64,000 bases of DNA. It comes from Ancistrus triradiatus (taxonomy: Eukaryota > Chordata > Actinopteri > Siluriformes > Loricariidae). The stretch's first letter is position 1, and every line of letters begins with the position of its first letter. The translations under genes were made by a program, and so were the position numbers. The stretch lies in assembly GCA_025084515.1 (NCBI GenBank), contig JAJAGP010000435.1, positions 1 to 64,000 on the forward strand. Reading direction: 5' to 3'. Under the pieces are notes generated by a model. That model was not told the origin of the DNA and made no database searches. It saw only the letters and a list, made by a program, of their open reading frames with translations. Positions 22,716 through 33,408 of this stretch are shown one piece after another.

Positions 22716-22912
22716 GTGCCACCTGTTGGGGACAGCAGTTCCTTGAGAGCCTGGGAGCATGAACATCAGGTGCAACGGACCGGGATCTTGCGTCACTTGG
22801 ACAATTTAGAGATGTCACTTAACCCACTGCACGTCTTCGGAACGTGGCAAGAAAGCTCTGGAGCTGTGAGGCAACAACGCTGACCGCTGTGCCAACGTGC
22901 CACCGTCGTTCT
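22716..22912 (-). repeat. tRNA-related dispersed repeat
   Basis: On the minus strand the head reads GGTGGCACGTTGGCACAGCG followed by a TCAGCGTTGTTGCCTCACAG block, as in typical fish tRNA-headed repeats. The body (CACTGCACGTCTTCGGAACG) follows. Confidence 0.6.
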
Positions 22913-23199
22913 AACGTGAGAGCAACTGAGGTGTGAAGGTGCACTAATTAAAACATATCAGCAGGTGTGAAATATTTCAAAAGTATTGTGTAAAAGTACA
23001 GAAAGTAAATTATTTGTAAAGTATTAAATTATGTAAACTATCTTAACAGTAATAAACTTTGTAAAATATATTAAGAGTAACAAACCCTGTGAACTGTTTT
23101 AAAAGTATTGTAGAGCATTTTAAAGGTCATAAACTTTGTAAAGTATTTTTTAAGTAATAAACGTAATAATTTTAAAATGGTTAGGGTACTTAAGGTATA
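22913..23199. other. AT-rich sequence with loose internal repetition
   Basis: The block AGTAATAAAC-TTTGTAAA(G/A)TAT recurs four or five times at 23040-23165 and again after the Tc1 at 24812-24850, so the Tc1 landed inside a short diverged tandem array. Confidence 0.5.
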
Positions 23200-24811
23200 C
23201 AGTGGTGCTTGAAAGTTTTGTGAAAACCCTTTAGAATTTTCTGTATTTCTGCATCATAAATATGACCTAAAACAATCATCAGATTTTCCACACAAGTAAA
23301 TAGTAGTCCTAAAAGTAGATAAAGAAGAACCCAGTTTAACAAATGAGACAAAATATTATACTTTGTCCTTTGTTTACTGAGGAAAATGATCCAATATTAC
23401 ATATTAGTGAGTGGCAAAAGTATGTGAACTTCTAGGATTAGCAGTTAATTTGACGGTAAAATTAGAGTCAGGTGTTTTCACCCATGGGATGACAATCAGG
23501 TGTGAGTAGGCCCCTGTTTTTATTTAAAGAACAGGGATCTATCAAGGTCCTGTTTTTCACAACCACACGTTTTGTGGAAGTGTATCAATGGCACGAACAA
23601 AGGAGATTTCTGAGGACCTCAAAAAGAGTTGCTGGGAAAAGGTTTACAAAACCATCTCTAAAAGAGTTTGGACTCCATCAATCCCAGTCAAAGCCAGATT
23701 GTGTACAAATGGAGGACATTCAAGACCATTGTTACCCTCCCCAGGAGTGGGTCGACCAACAAAGATCACTCCAAGAGCAAGGCGTGTAATATTTGGTGAG
23801 GTCACAGAGGACCCCAGGGTAACTTCTAAGCAACTAAAGAAGGCCTCTCTCACATTGTTTGTTCATGTTGTTCTTCATGATGTCCACCATCACCAAGAAC
23901 ATGAACAACAATTGGTGTGCATGGCAGGGCTGCAAGGAGAAAGCCACTGCTTTCCCAAAAAGAACATTGCTGCCCATCTGCAGTTTTTGCTAAAGATCAC
24001 GTGGACAAAGCCAGAAGGCTATTGGAAGAATGTTTTGTGGATGGATGAGACCAAAATCCGAACTTTTTTGGTTTAAAAGAAGAGTGTATGTTTGGAGAAG
24101 GAAAGAAAACGCTGCATTCCAGCATAAGAACCTTATCCCATCTGTGAAACATGCTGGTGGTGGTATCATGGTGTTTGGGCCTGTTTTGCTGCATTTGGGC
24201 CAGGACGGCTTGTCCCTTCATTGATGGGAACAATGAATTCCTGAATGATATCAGAGAAATTCTAAAGGGAAAATGTCAGGACATCTGTCCATGAACTGAA
24301 TCTCAAGAGAAGGTGGGTCAATGCAGCAAGACAACGAGCCTAAGCACACAAGCCGTTCTAACCAAAGAATGGTTAGAGAGCAGAATAAAGTTCATTTTTG
24401 GAATGGGCCAAGTCAAAGTCCTGACCCTTAGTCCAATCAAAAATGTTGTTGAAGGACCTGAAGCGAGCAGCTAATGTGAGGAAACCCACCAACATCCCAG
24501 AGCTGAAGCTGTTCTGTACGGAGGAATGGGCTAAAATTCCTCCAAGCCGGTGTGCAGGACTGATCAACAGTTACAGGAAACGTTTAGCTGCAGTTATTGC
24601 TGCACAGGGGGGTCACAGCAGATACTGAAAGCAAAGGTCCACATACTTTTGCCACTCACTAATATGTAATATTGGATCATTTTCCTTTTGTTTAACTGGG
24701 TTCTCTTTATCTATTTTTAGGACTTGTGTGAAAATCTGATGATGTTTTAAGTCCTATTTAGGCAGGAATATAGAAATTTCTAAAGGGTGCACAAATTTTC
24801 AAGCACCACTG
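23200..24811 (+). mobile_element. Tc1-like element (family A), full length, dead
   Basis: Terminal inverted repeats CAGTGGTGCTTGAAAGTTTT and AAATTTTCAAGCACCACTG, flanked by TA at 23198-23199 and 24812-24813. The total of 1612 bp is normal for fish Tc1 elements. A second inner repeat unit (AGTGAGTGGCAAAAGTATGT at about 23406; CATACTTTTGCCACTCACT near 24642) gives long terminal repeats of the indirect/direct type. It carries one broken transposase. Confidence 0.95.
23588..24628 (+). pseudogene. Tc1-like transposase (family A), frameshifted
   Basis: The start ATG at 23588 reads MARTKEISEDLKKSCWEKVY, the first helix-turn-helix, then a proline-rich linker with the GRPTKITPRARR basic motif. The frame breaks after KKASLTL, where the HTLANVNVHESTI-type segment is scrambled. 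The first Asp is kept (WMDET, GAT 24044-24046). The second-Asp motif reads QDNEPKH rather than QDNDPKH, leaving the catalytic Asp (24330-24332). The third residue is changed: Glu to Lys at 24439-24441 (PIKNV). The C-terminus INSYRKRLAAVIAAQGG ends at TGA 24626-24628 in another frame. With several frameshifts and the Glu loss it is inactive. Confidence 0.93.
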
Positions 24812-24813
24812 TA

Positions 24814-26049
24814 ACTTGTAAAATATTTTGTAAGTCATAAACATTGTAAAGTATTTTAGGTTAATATATTAAGTTAATATGAATTAAAATATGAGTCTTT
24901 TAAACGCAATATGGGATTTGGGTAAATAAGTATTTTAATATTAATGTGTGTGTTTTAAATGCACAACTGGAAAACTAATTTACAGTGTCTGGATGCACCA
25001 AGTCTTACCGTTTTAAAAATATTTAGAAAGTATTAGGTATAAAAGTACGTTAACTAAACGCACAAAGCTGTTCTGGAGTGTTAGTGTTCACGTGCAGCCA
25101 GGTTTTGTGTTTCAAACGTAATATTAAAGGTAAAATCTACTTTTAGTGCAAACCTTTAGTGTTAAGCTGGTAATTTTGTGACTCCGCCCTCCAATTCAGT
25201 ATTGATGAGCCGGTAAGACGTGAATTATACGATGATAAAACCTGAAAGCTGCTGGTCCAGCTGAGCAGAGTAACTCGGAGCATTTGGAGAACAGGATGGA
25301 ATGAAGAAGCTGGAGCAGAGTGACGATCCTCTCAGTACTAATATATTACTCTGTTTATGATGGACCATCTGGCAACGTGGCACCTTCACAACATGCGCCC
25401 CATACTGACCTCGTAAAAAAGTGGACGAAGGGAATCATTCAAAGCTGTTTGTCCTACAAGGGTCAATAACCGAGGAACTGAATGCACCCAGGGCTCATAA
25501 CTCACCGAAAAAAACAACAACAGGCGCGGCAGCACAGGAACCCGAATGGTACGTCTGATGAGAGTGGTCCTAAAATTACTCACTCACTCACTTCTTTTGT
25601 GTTTAGAACTGCAAAGGGTACGTTAAGTAACAGGTAGCCCCACCCACACGTGTCCGGCATGTTTGCAGTCTTGTGCAGAAGTTTTGGTGCCCCCAGGTCA
25701 AGTGAATCAAATGTGTTGGGAAAGGGAAAAAGCAAAACGAATACATTTCAGGATGTTTGAACTTAATTGAGAAGCTTACAGTTTAGAAATTTACAGTCCC
25801 GGGGGCACTCACTTATGCGTATTGGTCAGGTTAAGAGCCAGGGCATCCTGATTAAGCCTCATCAAGAGGAACAGATGCCCATCCCAAAACTGTGAGTCAT
25901 TCAGAATGGAGTCTGACTGAGAGAACACCTGGACCTCTCACGGCCCACAGCCAAAGTGTAAATGGGTCTCTTTAATTACCCCAGAACAGGGGCCAGGGCA
26001 GGGGCTGGGGCTATACCTCAAACACTGCCACCTTCTAACAGGAACAGCT
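24814..26049. other. unique sequence with MITE-end remnant near 25670
   Basis: CTTGTGCAGAAGTTTTGGTG at 25672-25691 resembles the end of fish CAGT-GTGCAAAAGT MITEs, but no partner end was found. The rest is unremarkable. Confidence 0.4.
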
Positions 26050-26078
26050 GATGGATGGATGGATGGATGGATGGATGA
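26050..26078. repeat. (GGAT)n microsatellite
   Basis: About seven GGAT units. Confidence 0.95.
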
Positions 26079-26399
26079 CGCTTGGAAAAGAATGTGGACA
26101 AGTTTGAATATTTAATTCTACTAATCATTTATTTGGATTGTTGAACGTCCTTATTTGTTTTTTTTCAGTCAGACAAAGTTATTATAAAGAAAACAAATCC
26201 ATAACCAGGAACAAGCCATCAGTGCTGCAGATTTCCCACACGGTCTATGATTTTTAATAACGGTTTTCAAAATGTTACTTACTTTTATGGTACAGACTTT
26301 CTACTTAGCCTGTAAATGGTCCATATTTATTTTATTTACTTATTTATTTATTTTACAAGTAACCGTTAATGAATGCAGAAAAACACCCGAATCCTCCTT

Positions 26400-26520
26400 T
26401 AAAAAACGAGTCCATTAGTAATTAAGGCCTAATTAAGGCCAGTGGGACGATTTAGGTGGAAATTAAGGGAGCTGCTTCAAAATGAAGTTCCTCTTAATGC
26501 ATGTTTTCCGGAATGATAGC
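26400..26520. promoter_or_regulatory. candidate conserved non-coding element
   Basis: A dense cluster of homeodomain-type cores: TTAGTAATTAAGG, CCTAATTAAGGCC and GAAATTAAGGGAG within 70 bp. The two AATTAAGG copies form a short direct repeat. No conservation test was possible. Confidence 0.25.
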
Positions 26521-26821
26521 AATCTGTTTTTTTGTTCTCGTGTATTTTGTATGTTTATAAGTTATTTTGCTTCAGTTATTGTGTTCGAGCTTCGTTCGAC
26601 AAAACGTAAAGAGACAAGGTCAGTTTAAGTGGGAATGAAGAAAGAATCCCTAGGCGAGGGTTAGTCATTTTGCTGAAAGTCAGAGGTGTTTAAGTCTTAA
26701 AGGGGAAGATCAGCCAACATCACAGTGTGTCTCTGCTTTTTAGCTGCGGTTTAATTAGAAGTGAGAGCAGTTTCAAGCTGTTATTGTTTGTTCTCTAGCA
26801 GAGCCGTGCAAAATAGTCTTT

Positions 26822-26915
26822 CATTTACATTTACAGAGTTTATCAGATGCGTTTATCTTATTCAGAGCCACTTCCAACTCTCACAGTCTTACAAGATACT
26901 TGAAGCAACTGAGTG
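26822..26915 (-). repeat. SINE tail remnant
   Basis: CATTTACATTTACAGAGTTT then TTATTCAGAGCCACTT is the inverted tail of the SINE family at 54909 and 55717. The tRNA-like head is absent. Confidence 0.6.
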
Positions 26916-26982
26916 ACTGTGAGTTTCTGCTAATATGTTTCATTTTTCACCTAAACAAAATATATAAACTATCTGTCAACTA

Positions 26983-28634
26983 CAGTGCTATGAAAAAGTT
27001 TGGGCACCCCTGATAATTTTCATGATTTTTCTTTATAAATCATTGGTTGTCCAGCTCAGCAATTTCAGGTAAATATATCATATAGCAGATGAACACCGTG
27101 ATATTTGAGAAGTGAAAGGTTATAGGTTTTACAGAAAGTGTGCAGTAATTATTCAAACAAAATTAGGCAGGTGCATAAATTTGGGCACCCTTGTCATTTG
27201 AATACCTTTAGCACTAATTATTGGAACACAAAATTTGTTTTGTAAGCTCATTGACCCTTGATCTACATACACAAGTGAATCCAACTATGAGAAAGTGTTA
27301 AGGTGGCCAATTGGAAGTTTTTCTCCTCTTTTGCATCTTTCTCTGAAGAGGGGCAACATGGGATCCTCAAAACAACTCTCAAATGGCCTGAAAACAAAGG
27401 TTTGTTTCAAAACATCATGGTTCAGGGAAAGGGAAAAGCTCTCTCAGAGATTCCAGCTGTCCAGTTTCCCCCGGTGAGGAACATAGTGAGGCAATGGAAA
27501 GACCACAGGCACAGTTCTAGTTAAGGACAACTCCCGAAGTGGCAGACCAAGAAAAATCTCCGATATCGCAGAGGCGAAGGCGATGGTGAGAACAGTCATA
27601 GTCAAGCCACGAGACCACCTCCAAAGACTCAACAACCTCATCTTGCTGCAGATGGTGTCACTGTTCATCGTTCAACTATACAGCGCACCTTTGCACAATG
27701 GAGGAGGCTGTATGGGAGAGTAATGCAGAAGAAAACCTTTTTTCTGCAGACACCGCCACAAACAGAGTCACTTGAGGGTGGTGTTGCTACAGCACATTTG
27801 GACCCCCCCATCCAGCTTCAGTTTTGGAATAAAGTGCTGTGTACTGATGAAACTAAACTTGAGTTATTTGGACATAACAAGGAGCGGAAAAAAAAGAAAC
27901 AGCATCCCAAGACAAACACTTGCTACCCCACAGTAAAATTTGGTGGCGGTTCCCATCATGGCTGTGGGGACTGTGTGGCCAGTGCATTGTACTAGAAAAC
28001 TTGTTAAAGTTGAGGGTCGCATGGATTTCCAGTTAATATCTCCAGATTCTTGAGAACAATGTTCAAGAATCAGTGACAAAGTTGCACACCGAGGCCCACG
28101 ACCCCAAACCCTGCTCAAAATCTACTAAGTGGCATTCATGGCAGAGGAAAGTACAGTACAACGTTCTGGAAATGGGCCATCTCAGTCCCCAGACATAATA
28201 TTAACTGAAAATGTGGGCTGGTCCATGCTCGGAAACCATCAAACCTGACTGAAACTGGAGATGTTTCTAAAGAAGAATGGTCCCAAGCACCTTCAACCAG
28301 AATCCAGACTGGAAGCTGTAGGAAGCGTTTAAGCGGCTGTTTGTATTTCTACAAAAGGAGGATCTACTAAATATTCGATGTCATTTTTCTGTGGGGGGTG
28401 CCCAAATTTATGCACCTGCCTAATTTTGTTTGAATAAAATTTTTACTGTTACTGCACACTTTCTGTAAATTCTATAAACTTCATTTCACTTTCTTCTCAA
28501 ATATCACTGTGTTTCATCATCTGCTATATGATATATTTAACTCAAACTCAAGTTGCTGATCTGAACAGCCCCATGATTTATAAACTAAAATCATGAAAAT
28601 TATCAGGGGTACCCAAACTTTTTCATACGACCTG
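26983..28634 (+). mobile_element. Tc1-like element (family C), full length, dead
   Basis: Ends CAGTGCTATGAAAAAGTTTG and CAAACTTTTTCATACGACCTG (inverted; a small change near the right tip), flanked by TA at 26981-26982 and 28635-28636. An inner inverted repeat (AATTAGGCAGGTGCATAAAT at 27161; the mirror near 28404) is also present. Length 1652 bp. Confidence 0.94.
27358..28379 (+). pseudogene. Tc1-like transposase (family C), frameshifted
   Basis: The ATG at 27358 reads MGSSKQLSNGLKTKVCFKTS, where families of this type continue with a helix-turn-helix. The frame breaks several times: after LSSFPR, around GTVLV-RTTPEVADQ and after the first Asp region. That Asp is kept (CTDETKLELFG, GAT 27846-27848), though the preceding Trp is Cys. 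The second-Asp region is eroded at 28094-28113. A PIEN-like Glu codon survives as CTGAAAATG near 28207. Much of the middle is short insertions and deletions. It is older than the copy at 50772. Confidence 0.92.
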
Positions 28635-28769
28635 TATCTATCTATGTTTTTACTCATGAATGCTGTGGGGGTGTGAATCTGAAGCTGCAAAATCTGCTTA
28701 GGGTTTGTTTATTCTATTTGACTTCTGTGTTTAAGCTAATATTGTACATTAATTATGCAAGAAATTTGA

Positions 28770-29237
28770 TATAGATTAGATTTTATTCACGGTACTGTGT
28801 TCGTGATTCGATTTTTCTCACAATTATCTATTTTATATTCAGTAAAAGACATTCCTTTTTATTTCTGAAACAATGCAAAATGATGCACGTTTTCTTGTAA
28901 AGGTTTTAATCAACAACAAAAAACTAAGAGAAATGGATAGAAACAGAGGTTTGAAAATAGTAAACAAAATGCTCTGTTGTAGCTTCACCACACCTTAAAT
29001 AACCGAGTGAAAACCTTCCTTTTTATTTCTTAAAATTAAGAAATAAATGAATTAATAACGTGTACTTTTCTTGTATAAAAATGTAAACAAAAACTAATCT
29101 TTAGTTTGTATTTCTATAACCTTTTCTCAACCTAGGTTGTGCCCTCTGGTGTTTAAAAAATGCAATTGCGTTAGACCTCATAATAAACACGAATGCATAA
29201 TCTGACTCGATGTCAAGATGTATCGTTACACCTCTAG
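28770..29237 (-). mobile_element. hAT-like DNA transposon remnant (end copy 3)
   Basis: Ends GATGTATCGTTACACCTCTA, the inverse of 1372. Inside are GCCCTCTGGTGTTTAAAAAA and TGCAATTGCGTTAGAC, also present in the 1372 copy (inverted) as GCAATTGCGTTTTTGGAACA. The left limit is uncertain. No frame is seen. Confidence 0.5.
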
Positions 29238-29280
29238 GAATTTATTTATTTATTACGCATAACATCTATACTGCATAAGG

Positions 29281-29450
29281 AGGTTGGTTCCCTTTTTGAG
29301 TCTTTGTTTTTTCCAAGGTTTAGGGAGTTGTTCCTTGCCAATGTCGTCAAGGTATTTGGGTCTAGATATTTGTTAAGATGCTTTGAGAAAACGCTCAGTT
29401 CTAAAAAGCGCTGTAGACATAAATCTAACTTTGACTTGTATGACAGAAAC
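29281..29450 (+). repeat. dispersed fish repeat (AAAGCGCT family), copy 1
   Basis: Block order TTTAGGGAGTTGTTCCTTGC, AAGATGCTTTGAGAAAACGC, AAAAAGCGCTGTAGACATAA then TTTGACTTG. The reverse complement of 54118-54305 has the same order, including CCTTTTGGAGTCTT at its start. Confidence 0.65.
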
Positions 29451-30424
29451 GGTAAAGCTAATAAATATAGCTGTCCTGTAAAGAAATAAGTCAGAAGCAG
29501 ATCTTATATACATCATTTATAGAGCTCTGTTCCTTCTTGCTGTTTCAACACTGAAACAAAAACCAGCACCCACTTTGAAGCTCTTGTAGAACGTTGCTTG
29601 GTGTGACGTCCTTTGTTTGCCACATCGTTGCATATCGATGCTTGTAAGATCAGATCGATTGTTTGTCTAAACGACACGATCAGATCTTTGTGCTGAACGA
29701 AATGTTCGCGGTAAGATTTTCACAGAATTTATACAAAGGCCAAATCAAAACAAAACAAACCACCCCCGGTTCTCCAAGAGATGAAGTTGTTCACAGGGTT
29801 GTGGAACTGATTTGTGGTTGAGTTTCACCGTATCTTTGTTGTTCTGCTTCTGGCTGTCAGCGTCAGTGTCAGACCCCCCATAGCTAATCTGAGGTGCAGG
29901 TTGGAAGCAGGTCGAGCTCACAAATGCACCGCCGGGCGTACTGAGATGACAGGATGTCAGTTTCACACCTCCGGGGCAGCCGGCGTGACCTGGGCGTGTT
30001 ACGTGTGCCTGTGGCCGGGTCTCAGAGCTCGGTTGTGATTTGACGTTATGGAGTCTGTCAGCTGCAGACCTGAACAAAGCAAGAGGCTCTTTAGGACATG
30101 GGGTGCGGGAATCTCGATCTGATATCAGATCAGAAGCTGAAGCGTTAGAGCTGGAATAAATGAGATCCTGCACACGGTGGCTGGTGGAGAATCCGGTTCA
30201 TGCAGGACGAAGCTAGGAGGGCGGAGTCTGAATACAACGATTTGCGATAAAAATGCATCACGATCAAACCTGACAGCTCAGATATGAGGACTTCCTGGGA
30301 TTACGTGCTTTGTGCTCCTGAGCTCTGAAGCACCAGACATCGTTTATCTGCGAAATCCTTCCATATCGCCTGACTGGCTGATTAGAGCGCCCCTTGTGGC
30401 ACAAGGAGGAAGATGAGAAAGGCC
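29451..30424. other. unique sequence, no gene seen
   Basis: The minus-strand frame at 30173-29745 (142 codons) overlaps a plus frame and has no recognised domain. I see nothing else. Confidence 0.35.
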
Positions 30425-30663
30425 ATGACTGTTTTGCATTTTTGTGCTTTTCTCTCAATCTGTTTCCTTACTTTTCTGTTTTTATTTTATATTGTTTTCT
30501 TTATTTCTATGTTTTGCATTATTTTTTTCTTTTATATTGCTGTCATAATTTCTTTTTGTTAAATGGATTAATTTGAAGTTACTGTTTTAAAAATGTTTCT
30601 TGCTATCCCCTGTGCTTTTTTTTTTTAAATATTGCTGTCCTTTTTCTTTAAATATTTGCCTTT
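30425..30663 (+). repeat. T-rich dispersed repeat, copy 4 (cut by a Tc1)
   Basis: Closely follows 18806-19030: TTTTGCATTTTTGTGCTTTT, TATTGTTTTCTTTATTTCTA, TAAATGGATTAATTTGAAGT, ending ATATTTGCCTTTA exactly at the TA of the family B Tc1 insertion. Confidence 0.8.
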
Positions 30664-30664
30664 A

Positions 30665-32300
30665 CAGTGGGGTAAAAAGTATTTTAGTCCAGCCACTGAT
30701 TGTGCAGGTTTCTCCTACTTTAGAAAGATGATGAGAGGTCTGTAATTTTTCATCATAGGGTACACTCAACTATGAGAGACAACAATGAGAAAAAAAAACC
30801 AGCATAGTCACATTGTAAGGATTTTTAAAGAATTTTATTGTAAATCATGGCAAAAAATCATGTAATCATGGTGGAAAATAAGTATTTGGGGGGGGGTCCA
30901 CCCACAAACAAGCAAGATTGTCTGGCTCTCACAGACCTGTAACTTCTTCTTCTTTAGAAGCTCTTCTGGTCCTCCACTCGTTACCTGTATTAATGGCACC
31001 TTTTTGACTCGTTTATCTGTATAAAAATACAACCTGTCCACAGCCTCAAACAGTCCAGACTCCAAACTCAACCGTGGGCCAAGACCAAAGAGCTTGTTGA
31101 AGGACAACCAGGAACAATATTGTAGACCCTGTCACCAGGCTGGGAAGAGTGAAATCTACAACAGCAAGCAGGTTGGTGTGAATAAATCAACTGTGGGAGC
31201 ACTTGTAAGAAAATGGAAGACATACACGACCATTGATAATCCATCCCTCATCTGGGGGGCTCCACGTAAGATCTCATCCCGTGGGGGGTCAAATGATCAT
31301 AAGAACGGTGAGCAAAATCCCAGAACTACAACGGAGGGACCTTATGAACGACCTGCAGAGAGCTGGGACTGCAAGTAAGTATTAAAGGCTACCATCAGTA
31401 ACACACTATGCTGAAAGGGACTCAGATCCTGCAGTGCCAGGCGTGTCCCCCTGCTTAAGCCAGTACATGTCCAGGCACGTTTGAAGTTTGCCAGAGAGCA
31501 TATGGATGATCCAGAAGAGTATTGGGAGAATATCATGTGGTCAGATGAAACCAAAACAGAACTTTTTGATAAAAACTCAACTCGTCGTGTTTGGAGGAAG
31601 AAGAATGCTGAGTTGCATCCCAAGAACACCATACCTACTGTGAAGCATGAGGGTGGAAACATCCTTCTTTGGGGCTGTTTTTCTGCAAAGGGGACAGGAC
31701 GACTGATCCGTGTTAAGGGAAGAATGAACGGGGCCATGTATCGTGAGATTTTAAGCCAAAACCTCCTTCCATCAGTGAGAGCAATGAAGATGGAACGAGG
31801 CTGGGTCTTCCAGCATGACAATGATCTCAAACACGGCGACGAAGGAGTGGCTCCGTAAAAAGCATTTCAAGGTCCTGGAGTGGCCTAGCCAGTCTCTAGA
31901 CCTCAACCCCATAGAAAATTTGTGGAGGGAGTTGAAAGTCCGTGTTGCCCAGCGACGGCCCCAAAACATCACTGCTCTAGAGGAGATCTGCATGGAGGAA
32001 TGGGCCGAAATACCAGCTACAGTGTGTTCAAACCTGGTGAAGACGCTTGACTACTGTCATTGCCAACAAAGGTTATGTTTTATTGAGAATTGAGTTGAGC
32101 GTTTGCTTTTGACCAAATACTTATTTTCCACCATAATTTACAATTATATTCTTTAAAGATCCTACAATGTGATATCCTTGGTTTTTTTTCTCATTTTGTC
32201 TCTCATAATTGAAGTGTACCTATGATGAAAATTACAGACCTCTCTCAAGTAGGAGAACTTGTGCAATCAGTGGCTGACTAAATACTTTTTGCCCCACTGT
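30665..32300 (+). mobile_element. Tc1-like element (family B), near full length
   Basis: Left end CAGTGGGGTAAAAAGTATTT after TA (30663-30664). Right end AAATACTTTTTGCCCCACTG to 32300, where TG replaces the expected TA before TA at 32303-32304. Length 1636 bp. Same family as 4287-5347 but undeleted and in the opposite orientation. Confidence 0.94.
31074..32093 (+). pseudogene. Tc1-like transposase (family B), several lesions
   Basis: Homology begins at 31074, where ATG has become GTG with an extra G, so no start remains. The N-terminal domain QAGKSEIYNSKQVGVNKSTV and the GRP-like linker follow. The frame breaks near SWDCK (31378). The segment FAREHMDDPEEYWENIMWSD (from 31484) holds the first Asp; RRVWRKKNAELHPKNTIPTV follows. 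The second-Asp motif is FQHDNDLKH; a frameshift after it moves the frame. The catalytic Glu is in DLNPIENLWRELKVR, open to TGA at 32091-32093. All three catalytic residues are present but spread over two frames. Confidence 0.93.
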
Positions 32301-33021
32301 GTATGTATATAATGAAATAATGCGTTTACAGTGGAACCAAGACAAGAACAAGCTGTTGATGTTGCAGTCGGACTTTAGGACTTACTTTCAACATTTAAGA
32401 AGATTTCTCTTTGATTGTCTCACAAATGCGTCTATGGAAGGAGAAACTGTTTTTTGTATTTCTCTCTTCTACTCCATTTCTGGACACTGAGGTCAGGTTC
32501 AAACCCAGGCCTCTGCAGCAGTGCGGCATCAACAATGTGCCACCGTGTTCTTGTTGCATTAATTTATAAGCTCCCTCCTTTAAGCCGGACTCATTTCCTG
32601 CTCTGGGGCTGCAGGAAGGGCCGCGATTGGATGCTTGTGTGATTTTAAAGCTTTTTTGTTTGCATCATCTTTCTTTTTAATATACGTACCCCATCGTACA
32701 ATTCTTCTCAGATGGCACGGCAGCCCAGAGCAATTTCCTCCCAGCATCCATTCCACAGCTTTAAAGCTGCTTTGGAAAAAAAATCCTCCAGGTCGGAGTA
32801 AAAAGTCTGTAAAAAAGGAATAGTTCTTAAAACTCATAACAGTAAACTGATTATGAATGCATGGTATGACCGGAATAACGGTTCTAATTTATACATCAAA
32901 CACAAGCTTTAAACAAGTTTAGCTTCATCACATTTTGACACAGAGTATTTTGGAGATCTGTCGAGAGGAGGAAAAACATAAGACAATCAAACGAAGGAAA
33001 GCAGGAACAAGCAGAAACTGA
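32301..33021. other. unique sequence with tRNA-like remnant 32480-32560
   Basis: Bases 32492-32511 (CAGGTTCAAACCCAGGCCTC) hold an inverted B-box-like motif, and ATGTGCCACCGTG at 32536 is the inverted head, a short minus-strand piece of the tRNA-related dispersed repeat. The remainder shows no gene. Confidence 0.45.
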
Positions 33022-33408
33022 AAGTGCTGAGCTTCTCTGGTACAAATGTCTTATGCCACCCATTAGATTTGTTGTTTTAGCACTGGTATGATGACAACAG
33101 AATTATTTCTCAGTCTCTTTATCAGAATACAACCAGAAAACGCATGATATTTTGTATGTACTATTTAAGGTGGGGAAAAAACAGCTTCTATGGGATAAAA
33201 TATTTAGTGTGACCTCCCCTTACACTTGCAGCTTCATCGGGATGTGAAGTCGACCCTTCTCCAGTGCTTTTGGAAGGTTAGAATGCACCAATAAACCTTT
33301 TCATGGAGGTCATACTGAATATTGTGTACATATTTTGTTTGTATCTTTATAAAGAGTCTATAAAGAGATTATACCATTATAATGGTGGGTTAAGACTTTT
33401 GCACAGTA
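33022..33408. mobile_element. MITE with CAGTGCTGTGCAAAAG ends, copy 2
   Basis: Shares with 6889-7256 the blocks CAGAATACAACCAGAAAA, ATATTTAGTGTGACCTCCCC and the end TAAGACTTTTGCACAGTACT. The left end is eroded (AAGTGCTGAGC), but TGTCTTATGCCACCCATTAG, typical of the family, follows. No coding capacity. Confidence 0.7.
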
